From the NCBI RefSeq assembly GCF_037023725.1, contig NZ_CP146078.1, forward strand, positions 30,903 through 94,902: DNA of 64,000 nt, written 5' to 3'. Both the position numbers and the translations under genes were made by a program. Source of the DNA: Pseudomonas bubulae. Lineage in GTDB: Bacteria; Pseudomonadota; Gammaproteobacteria; Pseudomonadales; Pseudomonadaceae. Under the pieces are notes generated by a model. It was not told where the DNA came from. It saw only the letters and a list, made by a program, of their open reading frames with translations, and ran no database searches. Positions 57,156 through 64,000 of this stretch are shown piece by piece (position 1 is the first letter of the stretch; the number at the start of each line of letters is the position of its first letter).

Positions 57156-57689
57156 TCAGACGGCGACCACGGGGAAATCCACCGTGGTGTCGGCGATGTG
57201 GTTGGTGTAGTTGGTGAGCGTGTTCAGCGCGACGTTGGCGATCACTTCCAGTATCAGGCCGTCGTCGAGCCCCGCGCGGCGGTAGTTGGCCATGGCGTCG
57301 GCCGACACCACGCCGCGTTGCTCGACCAGCGCGCGGGCAAAGCCGGCGATTGCATCGTCAAGTGCGTTGGCCGCCTGGCCGGTGCGGGCCGCGGCGATGG
57401 CCTCTGCCGACAGTCCGGCACCTTTGCCGATCAGGGTGTGTGCGCTCAGGCAATACTGGCAGCGATTGGCTTGACCGGCAGCGAGCGCAACGATCTCGCG
57501 CTGGGAGGCATTCAGGCGGCCGGTGCCCAGCGTTTCGGACAAGCCGAGGTAGCCATTGAGCGCCGCCGGCGCGTGGGCCAGCGTGGCGAACAGGTTCGGC
57601 ACCATGCCAAGCTTGGCTTTGACGGCCTTGAGTGTGGCAGCGGTAGCGGCGTCAGCGGTGTCGATGGTCAGGGGGGCGATTTGGGTCAT
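57156..57689 (-). CDS. AhpD-like alkylhydroperoxidase / CMD-family protein
   Basis: 177 residues from ATG 57689 (GGAGATAG upstream). The core QANRCQYCLSAHTLIGKGAG holds the CxxC and the His of the AhpD active site; PNLFATLAHAPAALNGYLGL and LNTLTNYTNHIADTTVDFP complete a carboxymuconolactone-decarboxylase fold. Likely a thiol peroxidase against organic peroxides, cytoplasmic. Divergent from an AraC-type regulator at 57807, a common pair in which the regulator controls the peroxidase. Confidence 0.9.
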   Translation of the reverse strand: MTQIAPLTIDTADAATAATLKAVKAKLGMVPNLFATLAHAPAALNGYLGLSETLGTGRLNASQREIVALAAGQANRCQYCLSAHTLIGKGAGLSAEAIAAARTGQAANALDDAIAGFARALVEQRGVVSADAMANYRRAGLDDGLILEVIANVALNTLTNYTNHIADTTVDFPVVAV

Positions 57690-57806
57690 GTCTATCTCCG
57701 TAGTGGGTGAGGTGCAAGAGCACGTGGGCATGATCGCCCTTTGTTTGGTACGATATGGCACGTAAAGTATCAAATACGTAACCTATCGTCTTATATGGAG
57801 AGTGGA

Positions 57807-58649
57807 ATGGCGGATCGACTGGCCGGCTTGCTCCGGCACTACTCGCTTTCGGCGCGCGTTTTTCACAGCGGCGCCTTCTGTGGGCAGCATCATTACGCGG
57901 CGCCGCATGGCTATATCCATCTGGTGCGGCGCGGCCCGATTACGGCGCGTTCGCCCGTGCATGAAGATCTGCTGGTTACCGAGCCGAGCCTGCTGTTTTA
58001 TCCGCGCGTGGCGTCGCATCGTTTTGTCGCCGCCCCCGGCGATACCGCTGAGCTGTTGTGTGCGGAGGTCGACCTGGGCGCTTCGACGGGCAATCCGTTG
58101 GCCATGGCCTTGCCGTCGATGCTGCTGATTCCGTTGGCGGACTTGCCCGGCCTCGGGCCGACGCTAGAGTTGCTGTTTGCCGAAGCCGAGCGCGACCAGT
58201 GCGGTCGGCAGGCCGCCATCGACCGCTTGTACGAGTTGCTACTGATCCAGTTGCTGCGTTATCTGATGGATGGGCGGCTTGGCGCCACCGGACTGCTGGC
58301 GGGCCTGGCCGACCCGAAACTCGCGCGCGCCATAACCGCCATGCACGATGCGCCGCAGACCGCGTGGTCGCTCGAGGCGCTGGCGGCGAAGGCGGGCATG
58401 TCACGCGCGCGCTTCGCCGCCGCGTTCAAGGACGCGGTGGGCGTCACGCCGGGCGACTATCTGGCCGACTGGCGGATGAACGTCAGTTGCACCCTGCTCA
58501 AGCAGGGGCGGCCGGTGGCGGTGGTGGCCGACCGCGTCGGCTACGGCAGCCCGAACGCTCTGGCGCGCGCCTTCCGCGTGCGCATGGGCTGCGCCCCGCG
58601 CGACTGGCTGGCGCAGCAGCGCGGTGACGCGGCGCTCAGCGGTTCGTGA
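57807..58649 (+). CDS. AraC-family regulator with cupin_6 sensor
   Basis: 280 residues from ATG 57807 (GGAG at 6-bp spacing; ATG 57795 possible). N-terminal cupin-type sensor: ADRLAGLLRHYSLSARVFHS, GAFCGQHHYAAPHGYIHLVR. C-terminal double HTH: WSLEALAAKAGMSRARFAAA, FKDAVGVTPGDYLADWRMN, VVADRVGYGSPNALARAFR. The 117-bp gap to ahpD holds AT-rich promoter-like DNA. Probably activates ahpD under oxidative or electrophile stress. Confidence 0.9.
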   Translation: MADRLAGLLRHYSLSARVFHSGAFCGQHHYAAPHGYIHLVRRGPITARSPVHEDLLVTEPSLLFYPRVASHRFVAAPGDTAELLCAEVDLGASTGNPLAMALPSMLLIPLADLPGLGPTLELLFAEAERDQCGRQAAIDRLYELLLIQLLRYLMDGRLGATGLLAGLADPKLARAITAMHDAPQTAWSLEALAAKAGMSRARFAAAFKDAVGVTPGDYLADWRMNVSCTLLKQGRPVAVVADRVGYGSPNALARAFRVRMGCAPRDWLAQQRGDAALSGS

Positions 58650-58718
58650 GTTTGAGTTCGATTCGCCGGTTCTTGGCGTAGGCGGCGCCGGTGTTGCGCT
58701 CGTCGAGCGGGTGAAATT
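58636..58718 (-). pseudogene. C-terminal scrap of an OmpA-family protein
   Basis: Minus strand: PLDERNTGAAYAKNRRIELK LTNR and stop at 58636-58638, the typical end of an OmpA/MotB peptidoglycan-binding domain. The rest is missing; the sequence changes at about 58718. Its stop overlaps the araC stop, so araC and this gene were convergent neighbours in the source genome. Confidence 0.65.
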
Positions 58719-58836
58719 CGCATCACGCCGGAACAACTGGCGGAACTCCAGGTGGCGATCCGTCAACGGCTGGTCAGTCTGTTCGTGCGGCGCGGCCGGC
58801 TGGACAAGGCTGAGTCAGTGGCGCAGGTAGCTGGAT
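58716..58836 (+). pseudogene. Unidentified coding fragment beside the Tn402-type end
   Basis: Plus strand: RITPEQLAELQVAIRQRLVS LFVRRGRLDKAESVAQVAG, then a stop. The LFVRRGRL part recalls IS91/ISCR transposase tails, but this is weak. It joins the OmpA scrap on one side and the terminal DNA of a Tn402/class 1 integron-type end on the other (from about 58840). Confidence 0.35.
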
Positions 58837-58977
58837 GACGCTGTCCCGCCCTGAGCCGACGCTCACAGGCGGGGATTTCCAGTGTCGTCATTGTCGGCTA
58901 TTGGCCGGCAGCAGCCCGTCGTTGCCTGATGGATCCAACCCCTCCGCTGCTATAGTGCAGTCGGCTTCTGACGTTCA

Positions 58978-59002
58978 GTGCAGCCGTCTTCTGAAAACGA
59001 CA
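58978..59002 (-). repeat. Class 1 integron-type IRi end of the Tn402 element
   Basis: Inverted TGTCGTTTTCAGAAGACGGC at the outer end 59002. Inward DNA (58926-58977, ATGGATCCAACCCCTCCGC with the CAGAAGCCGACTGCAC sub-repeat) is what lies at the integron end of Tn402 and class 1 integrons, but no intI follows. Confidence 0.85.
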
Positions 59003-59077
59003 GGCGCGCTCCTGGACGTGATGAACAACTCCCACGGATCAGGTGATGCGCCCCTGAAACCGCGTGTGTAGAGGGGT

Positions 59078-59710
59078 TGTTGCCGCTGACCGAAAACTGA
59101 CCCAGTAGAGGCTGTTCTGCCGACTGAAAACTGACCCAGGTGTTCAACTGCTTCTGCTCAATTTTTGAGCAGGAGAACACAGGGTGATCAGTATGGAAAT
59201 GATGGGCAAAATTCGCCGGATGTATTTCCGCGACAAGCTGTCGCTGCATGAGATAGCCAAGCGCACCGGGTTGGCGCGCAACACGATTCGCAAGTGGGTC
59301 AGAGCACCTGAGGCCAAGCCGCCGGTCTACCAACGCCGCGCGATCTTCAACAAACTCAGCCCTTTTCACGCCACGCTGGAGCAGGCGCTAAAAGCCGATT
59401 CGCTGCGGCCCAAGCAACAGCGGCGCAGTGCCAAGGCGCTGTTGGCGCAAATCAAAGCCGAAGGTTATGACGGTGGCTACAGCCAGCTCACCGCGTTTAT
59501 CCGTGCCTGGCGAGGGGGACAGGGCAAGGCGTCGCAGGCCTTTGTGCCGCTGACCTTTGCTCTTGGCGAGGCGTTTCAGTTTGACTGGAGCGAGGAAGGC
59601 TTGCTGGTCGGCGGCATTTACCGGCGTATGCAGGTGGCACATCTGAAGCTGTGTGCCAGCCGTGCGTTCTGGCTTGTGGCGTATCCGAGCCAGGGCCATG
59701 AGATGTTATT
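59078..59710 (+). mobile_element. Truncated IS21-family element (left end and istA 5' part)
   Basis: From about 59078, two copies of GAAAACTGACCCAG mark IS21-type terminal repeats. istA starts at GTG 59184: KIRRMYFRDKLSLHEIAKRT (HTH), GLARNTIRKWVRAPEAKP, and the start of the DDE domain (GEAFQFDWSEE, then LVAYPSQGHEML). It is cut at 59711 by a Tn501/Tn1721-type end, so the second catalytic Asp, the Glu and istB are lost. Confidence 0.85.
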
Positions 59711-59748
59711 GGGGAGCCCGCAGAATTCGGAAAAAATCGTACGCTAAG
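59711..59748 (+). repeat. Tn501/Tn1721-type 38-bp terminal repeat
   Basis: GGGGAGCCCGCAGAATTCGG then AAAAAATCGTACGCTAAG. Outer end at 59711, element to the right. Agrees with the Tn1721 end as I recall it. Confidence 0.88.
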
Positions 59749-60012
59749 GTTTTCCGGGCAATCGTAGCGGCCTGAACTTCCCGATCTCCAGCCTGCGGCT
59801 CTGCCGCCAGACGTAATCGCCAGTCAGGTTGATGTGCTCCCAGCCCAGCGGCAATAGGTATTGCAGCAGCTCGCCGCCCACCGACTTGCCAGCCTCGACC
59901 AGCCCCAAGTGATGCACTCCAGATACATCGTGTTCCATAGCGCGATGGCCGTCACCAAGTTTGGGCTTCTGGCTCTGTAGCGCTGCGGCTCGAAGTTCCG
60001 ATCCTGATTTTG
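59744..60012 (-). pseudogene. Tn3-family transposase remnant (C-terminus)
   Basis: Minus strand: [15 protein letters not shown] in one frame (about 59930-59965), then [20 protein letters not shown] and [14 protein letters not shown] in another, the usual end of Tn3-family TnpA, stopping inside the 38-bp terminal repeat. About 85 residues and at least one frameshift. The rest of the transposase is gone at about 60012, where unrelated chromosomal-type DNA begins. Confidence 0.78.
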
Positions 60013-60026
60013 CCTAAAACTGGACA

Positions 60027-61331
60027 CTAGCTATTGTCTTTGAACAACGTCGATACGGTACGGGCAACATGGTCTGCACCGTCACTGATTTCACGCATAA
60101 TAGTTGTTACAGTTGCGATCTGATCGTTGTTTTCTTCGGCGCTTCTAGCGATGCTGTTCATATCTATATTCAGTTGCTGAGTAAGCTTTCCGTTAGCAGT
60201 TACCACATTCTGGATTTCCACGGTGGCACTGCTAGTTCGAGCTGCCAACTGACGAACCTCGTCGGCTACTACAGCAAAGCCTCGGCCCATTTCACCCGCT
60301 CGGGCAGCTTCAATTGCGGCGTTAAGTGCTAGTAAGTTAGTTTGTTCTGCCACGCCTTGGATGATGGTAACAATTTTCTCGATATCTTTAGCCTGAGCAT
60401 TTAGCTGTGTAATCGAAATAACCGCACCGTTTATTAAATTAAATGTACCCTGAGATAGTTCAATTGAACTAGCAAGGGACTCCATGCCCCGCACGGAAAT
60501 TTGAGATGTCTCCTCGGCGGTGGTGAAGGAAAGCTCTGCGGCCTGGCGGATTTCATCAGCCTTATGCTTCTGCGAGCTGACGTCGGTGGCAAATTTTAAC
60601 ACTTTCACAACCTGGCCGGCTTCATCAATGACGGGGTTGTAGGTGGCCTCAAGATAGGTGGTCTCTCCCGATGCGGTCTTGCGCTCAAATTGCCCGCTGA
60701 AAAAAGTTCCTCCCTTTAAACTCTGCCAAAAATTTGGATTTTCTTGATAAAAATTATCGAAACAGAACATTCGGTGGTGTCGACCCTTGATATCGCTGAG
60801 GCGATAACCCATAGCACGGAGGAAATTCTCATTTGCATGCAGGATGTCACCGTTAGGTGTGAACTCGATCTCCGCCATCGAGCGGGAGATGGCTGCATGG
60901 ACGGCTCTTAGTGAGAGTAACTCGTTTTCTCTCTGAGTGACATCTGAGCCAATCTTAATGATTTCAATAACTTTTCCATCTTGATTTTGAACTGGAATAT
61001 AAGTAGCCTCAATCAATACTAAGTTACCGTCTTTGCGCAGCCGCCTAAATAAACCTGATTGAAGATGGCCGTCAGCCAATTTCTGCCAGAAGCGCGAATA
61101 ATCAGCTGTGTTAGCATAATTCTTTTCGCAGAAAATTCTGTGGTGCTGCCCTGCTATTTCTTCGAGTTTGTAACCAAGCATCTCTAGAAAGATATTGCTC
61201 GCATAGATTACGCTCCCGTCTGGCCTGAATCTGATTTCCGCGACATTTCGACTTATTGAATCAAGCTGCCGCTGTAGTTCTGAGAGCTTATTTTCTGTGT
61301 CCAGCAGTTGTTTGTTTTTATTGAAAAACAT
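60027..61331 (-). CDS. BdlA-like soluble chemoreceptor (PAS-PAS-MCP)
   Basis: 434 residues from ATG 61331 (AAAGG 8 bp upstream; ATG 61337 also possible). No membrane helix. PAS 1 (about 20-130) and PAS 2 (about 145-255) each have the haem/FAD-type motif HHR(I/M)FC. An MCP signalling hairpin follows, with [20 protein letters not shown] and [12 protein letters not shown] at the tip. Pseudomonas BdlA, a biofilm-dispersion sensor, has this build and size; energy-taxis receptors of Aer type are the alternative. The gene is flanked on both sides by transposon ends, so it may be passenger DNA. Confidence 0.85.
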   Translation of the reverse strand: MFFNKNKQLLDTENKLSELQRQLDSISRNVAEIRFRPDGSVIYASNIFLEMLGYKLEEIAGQHHRIFCEKNYANTADYSRFWQKLADGHLQSGLFRRLRKDGNLVLIEATYIPVQNQDGKVIEIIKIGSDVTQRENELLSLRAVHAAISRSMAEIEFTPNGDILHANENFLRAMGYRLSDIKGRHHRMFCFDNFYQENPNFWQSLKGGTFFSGQFERKTASGETTYLEATYNPVIDEAGQVVKVLKFATDVSSQKHKADEIRQAAELSFTTAEETSQISVRGMESLASSIELSQGTFNLINGAVISITQLNAQAKDIEKIVTIIQGVAEQTNLLALNAAIEAARAGEMGRGFAVVADEVRQLAARTSSATVEIQNVVTANGKLTQQLNIDMNSIARSAEENNDQIATVTTIMREISDGADHVARTVSTLFKDNS

Positions 61332-61726
61332 AATCATTACCTTTGTGCAAATAAAATAATACTTGGGGCCCAATTTATACTGGTCTTAGTCTGCGAATCT
61401 TCATGGGAGACGGGACTAATCAGAGCCCTCGCTCTTGGATAACATTAGACGCTCGCGCGCAAAATTCCACCCATTCCGATAAGGCGGCGTATAGAGCCTT
61501 AGCGGCATCTGAGGTTGGCGCGTACTTATCTCTGTCGCAAGCCCATCTGGTGAACCGCTTCAGGGTATGCAGGCATCGTAGTCAGTGTCTGAGGGTCGGT
61601 TGAGGTCAATTTTGACTTCAAGAATCTAGACGTGGAGGGGAGGCCTCATGCCCGGCAAGACTTTAATTTCCATTGGCATGAGGCGCATGTTATTCGTGAA
61701 CAGGCAAGATCCAAGTTTAAGCTTGT
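61332..61726. other. Intergenic region with an inverted repeat
   Basis: 395 bp. GCCTCATGCC (61643-61652) and GGCATGAGGC (61675-61684) form a stem with a 22-nt loop, possibly the end of the DM13 transcript. The AT-rich part next to 61340-61380 is the likely promoter of the chemoreceptor gene. A 66-codon open frame at 61403-61603 has no ribosome site and is not called. Confidence 0.5.
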
Positions 61727-62203
61727 TTACTGATATTTTGCGGAGCCGATGAACTTAGAGAAATGCTCGCACCATATTTGGACCGTTGTAAACTCGTTGA
61801 CGTTGACGCTTGCAGGAATGGTTTTCTTGAAATTCCCGAAGTTTTTCAATTCGCCAATCAGAATTGCTTCTTTCTTTATGTCCAAAAACGATTCTTTGTC
61901 GGTGGCTTGTTTCTTTGTCAGGTAAATTTTGTAGTCTGGACCAGGTGCTACATCACCTTTAAATACAATTTCGTTATCCGTAACAAAAAGTTGTCCATTC
62001 GCCCAGTGAAGGGCGTCGCTGCCTTTCTGATCTTTCTTGAACTCTCCGCTATACTTTGCCACCTTTTGCACTTCTTCAATTTCGGCGATGGTGGCGTTTT
62101 CTTGTGCTGTCAAAATCGGAAGTATATAGATCCCTAGCCCAACTCCCGCGCCAAACAGAGCCAGGTGGGACGCGAGCAGAATTATTTTTAATTGCTTTTT
62201 CAT
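61727..62203 (-). CDS. Membrane-anchored DM13-domain protein
   Basis: 158 residues from ATG 62203 (GAGG upstream). One N-terminal helix (IILLASHLALFGAGVGLGIY) anchors an extracytoplasmic domain: GSDALHWANGQLFVTDNEIV, FKGDVAPGPDYKIYLTKKQA, and the ending FTTVQIWCEHFSKFIGSAKY. This is the DM13 domain, with its single conserved Cys in IWC, proposed to act in redox chemistry. Substrate unknown. Lies 0.4 kb upstream of the BdlA-like gene on the same strand. Confidence 0.85.
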   Translation of the reverse strand: MKKQLKIILLASHLALFGAGVGLGIYILPILTAQENATIAEIEEVQKVAKYSGEFKKDQKGSDALHWANGQLFVTDNEIVFKGDVAPGPDYKIYLTKKQATDKESFLDIKKEAILIGELKNFGNFKKTIPASVNVNEFTTVQIWCEHFSKFIGSAKYQ

Positions 62204-62439
62204 GGGTTGCCTCATGCAGTGAGTTATTTGGTGTGTCCATCACAATAGGTTAGCGCAACCGCTTCTTGAGAGCATAGCTCTTTATAGTTGGAAAATTAGC
62301 GATTTGCAGCCATGTGTCATATTGAGCTATACCCTAACCGGACGTCAGGCAAGGCCGCTCCGAGTCGTCAGAATAGAGTGGTCTTTCGCATTCGTTGACA
62401 CATGCCCGCGAAGGTCATAGATTTCAGCCTGACAGAAAT

Positions 62440-62477
62440 GGGCTTTGAGGCACAACGGAACAGAAAGTGCACTTAAG
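62440..62477 (+). repeat. Tn3-family 38-bp terminal repeat, left end
   Basis: GGGCTTTGAGGCACAACGG then AACAGAAAGTGCACTTAAG. The inner 21 bases are identical to the solo repeat at 31410-31447. tnpR starts only 23 bp inside it. Confidence 0.8.
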
Positions 62478-62500
62478 CCGCCTTCAACCAAGGAGACATC

Positions 62501-63061
62501 GTGCAGGGGCACCGCATCGGCTACGTCCGGGTCAGCAGCTTTGACCAGAACCCGGAACGCCAGCTGGAACAAACCCAGGTGAGCAAGGTGTTCACCGACA
62601 AGGCATCGGGCAAGGACACCCAGCGCCCCCAGCTCGAAGCGCTGCTGAGCTTCGTCCGCGAAGGCGATACAGTGGTGGTGCACAGCATGGATCGGCTGGC
62701 CCGCAACCTCGATGACCTGCGTCGCTTGGTACAGAAGCTGACTCAGCGCGGCGTGCGCATCGAGTTCCTGAAGGAGGGCCTGGTGTTCACTGGCGAGGAC
62801 TCGCCGATGGCCAACCTGATGCTGTCGGTGATGGGGGCCTTCGCTGAGTTCGAGCGCGCCCTGATCCGCGAGCGGCAGCGTGAGGGCATCGCCTTGGCCA
62901 AGCAGCGTGGCGCGTACCGGGGCCGCAAGAAAGCCCTGTCCGATGAGCAGGCTGCTACCCTGCGGCAGCGAGCGACGGCCGGCGAGCCCAAGGCGCAGCT
63001 TGCCCGCGAGTTCAACATCAGCCGGGAAACCCTCTACCAGTACCTCCGCACGGACGACTGA
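62501..63061 (+). CDS. tnpR: Tn3-family resolvase TnpR
   Basis: 186 residues from GTG 62501 (GGAGACATC upstream). Catalytic serine in GYVRVSSFDQNPERQLE, VVVHSMDRLARNLDDLRRLV, GEDSPMANLMLSVMGAFAEF, HTH KAQLAREFNISRETLYQYLR. Resolves cointegrates of the transposon that begins here. No room for the usual three-subsite res upstream, between it and the terminal repeat. Confidence 0.93.
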   Translation: MQGHRIGYVRVSSFDQNPERQLEQTQVSKVFTDKASGKDTQRPQLEALLSFVREGDTVVVHSMDRLARNLDDLRRLVQKLTQRGVRIEFLKEGLVFTGEDSPMANLMLSVMGAFAEFERALIRERQREGIALAKQRGAYRGRKKALSDEQAATLRQRATAGEPKAQLAREFNISRETLYQYLRTDD

Positions 63062-63064
63062 CAC

Positions 63065-64000
63065 ATGCCGCGTCGCTTGATCCTCTCGGCCACGGAGCGG
63101 GACACCCTGCTTGCGCTGCCGGAAAGCCAGGATGACCTGATCCGCTACTACACCTTCAACGACTCCGACCTGTCGCTGATCCGCCAGCGACGCGGCGACG
63201 CCAACCGCCTCGGCTTCGCCGTGCAGCTCTGCCTGCTGTGCTACCCCGGTTACGCGCTGGGAACCGACAGCGAGCTGCCCGAGCCGGTCATCCTGTGGGT
63301 GGCGAAGCAAGTCCAGGCCGAGCCGGCGAGCTGGGCAAAGTACGGCGAGCGCGACGTGACCCGTCGCGAGCATGCCCAGGAACTGCGCACCTACCTGCAA
63401 CTGGCCCCGTTCGGCCTGTCCGACTTCCGCGCCCTGGTGCGCGAGCTAACCGAGCTGGCCCAGCAGACCGACAAAGGCTTGCTGCTGGCCGGTCAGGCCC
63501 TGGAGAGCCTACGGCAGAAACGACGCATCCTGCCGGCGCTGAGCGTGATTGACCGGGCCTGCTCGGAAGCCATTGCGCGAGCCAATCGGCGGGTCTACCG
63601 CGCCCTGGTCGAACCTCTCACCGACTCGCATCGGGCCAAGCTGGACGAGTTGCTTAAGCTCAAGGCCGGCAGCAGCATCACCTGGTTGACCTGGCTGCGG
63701 CAGGCACCGCTGAAACCCAACTCCCGCCACATGCTTGAGCACATCGAACGGCTGAAGACATTTCAGCTGGTGGACTTGCCCGAAGGCCTTGGCCGGCACA
63801 TCCACCAGAACCGCCTGCTCAAGCTGGCCCGCGAGGGTGGGCAGATGACGCCCAAAGACCTTGGCAAGTTCGAGCCGCAGCGACGTTATGCGACCCTGGC
63901 CGCCGTGGTACTGGAGAGCACTGCAACCGTGATTGATGAGCTGGTGGATCTGCACGACCGCATCCTGGTCAAGCTGTTCAGCGGCGCGAAACACAAGCAT
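63065..64000 (+). CDS. tnpA: Tn3-family transposase TnpA (partial, runs off window)
   Basis: 312 codons, open at the window edge; a full TnpA has nearly 1000. N-terminus [59 protein letters not shown] is the Tn3-family DUF4158 region. Starts 3 bp after the tnpR stop. The DDE domain is beyond the window. Intact so far. Confidence 0.94.
   Translation, partial: MPRRLILSATERDTLLALPESQDDLIRYYTFNDSDLSLIRQRRGDANRLGFAVQLCLLCYPGYALGTDSELPEPVILWVAKQVQAEPASWAKYGERDVTRREHAQELRTYLQLAPFGLSDFRALVRELTELAQQTDKGLLLAGQALESLRQKRRILPALSVIDRACSEAIARANRRVYRALVEPLTDSHRAKLDELLKLKAGSSITWLTWLRQAPLKPNSRHMLEHIERLKTFQLVDLPEGLGRHIHQNRLLKLAREGGQMTPKDLGKFEPQRRYATLAAVVLESTATVIDELVDLHDRILVKLFSGAKHKH

Larger units (their letters stand above)
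51478..59002 (+). mobile_element. Tn402/Tn5053-type transposon, no integron, mosaic interior
   Basis: Bounded by 25-bp ends: TGTCATTTTCAGAAGACGAC at 51478 and, inverted, TGTCGTTTTCAGAAGACGGC at 58978-59002. Both ends carry extra TniA-type sub-repeats (CAGAAG...CTGCAC, for example 51557-51572 and 58955-58971). tniABQR occupy the left 4.6 kb; the right part holds an IS5 element, a Tn21-type end and an AhpD/AraC segment. No intI or attC is present. The flanks GCTAC and GGCGC do not match, so the present pair of ends was probably assembled by recombination. Confidence 0.82.

Noticed and set aside
57000..59002. Class 1 integron (intI1, attI, gene cassettes) next to the IRi-type end
   Set aside because: The terminal repeat is of integron type, but no integrase frame or attC-like site is present; the DNA encodes AhpD, AraC and gene scraps instead.
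51478..59002. Simple single insertion of the Tn402-type element
   Set aside because: The 5-bp flanks (GCTAC and GGCGC) do not match, and a Tn21-type end lies inside, so a mosaic origin is more likely.
61403..61603. 66-codon plus-strand frame between the chemoreceptor and DM13 genes
   Set aside because: No ribosome site and no family resemblance.
62345..63400. 351-codon minus-strand frame over tnpR/tnpA
   Set aside because: Shadow of the intact resolvase and transposase genes on the plus strand, crossing the 38-bp terminal repeat.
1..64000. tRNA and rRNA genes
   Set aside because: I looked for conserved tRNA arms and rRNA signatures and recognised none; a covariance-model scan was not possible.

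Overview
The window reads as a piece of a large conjugative plasmid from a gammaproteobacterium, most probably Pseudomonas. About 41 kb in the middle (6.4-47.7 kb) is a complete backbone with the gene order of the IncP-1 plasmids RK2/R751: Tra1 (traC to traM with oriT), the central control region (kfrC, kfrB, korB, incC, korA, kleE, kleA, korC, klcB, klcA), an iteron/DnaA-box oriV, trfA, trbA, and the trbB-trbP mating-pair module. The assignments rest on recalled family sequences and on motifs I can read. The proteins are clearly diverged from RK2. The regulatory DNA is conserved: KorB sites TTTAGC(C/G)GCTAAA, KorA sites TTTAGCTAAA and KorC-like sites TAGGGCTTAAAGCCCTA sit where an IncP-1 circuit would put them.

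Left flank (1-6.4 kb): a Pseudomonas-like amino-acid ABC importer (binding protein, two permeases, ATPase) in one operon with an M14/DUF2817 carboxypeptidase, divergent from a GcvA-type LysR regulator. Next comes a scar of three broken pieces: a LysR C-terminal half, an IS3 transposase tail and a headless SDR dehydrogenase. The backbone then begins with an odd tandem-repeat protein and a TraC primase fused to ArdC-type antirestriction modules.

Control and replication (20.5-34.8 kb): a DUF3800 gene occupies the usual place of kfrA. klcA, the kle genes and an unknown 113-residue gene share copies of one promoter-leader cassette with a KorC-like operator. Between klcA and oriV is accessory DNA: a protein made of five repeated HTH-like units bracketed by orphan iterons, a small membrane peptide coupled to a winged-helix-like protein, and a complete IS3 element. 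oriV has five iterons at about 97-bp spacing, interrupted by a 262-bp Tn3-type miniature element with a 5-bp target duplication, then GC-rich hairpins, an AT-rich stretch, seven opposed iterons and three DnaA boxes.

Transfer (6.9-20.5 and 34.4-47.1 kb): primase, topoisomerase III, TraF peptidase, TraG coupling protein, TraI relaxase, TraJ/TraK, and the TrbB-TrbN/TrbP type IV secretion channel. Together they nick at oriT, pass the strand through the channel and build a cyclic TrbC pilus. KorA, KorB and TrbA are expected to repress the set.

Right flank (47.6-64 kb): stacked mobile DNA. It holds a resolvase remnant, an IS30 element, a five-gene block with a HigBA-like toxin-antitoxin pair, a Tn402/Tn5053-type transposition module (tniABQR) that lacks an integron integrase and carries an AhpD/AraC pair, an IS5 element inside a Tn21-type inverted repeat, a cut IS21, a Tn501/Tn1721-type end with a transposase remnant, a BdlA-like PAS-PAS-MCP protein, a DM13 protein, and the start of another Tn3-family transposon that runs off the end.
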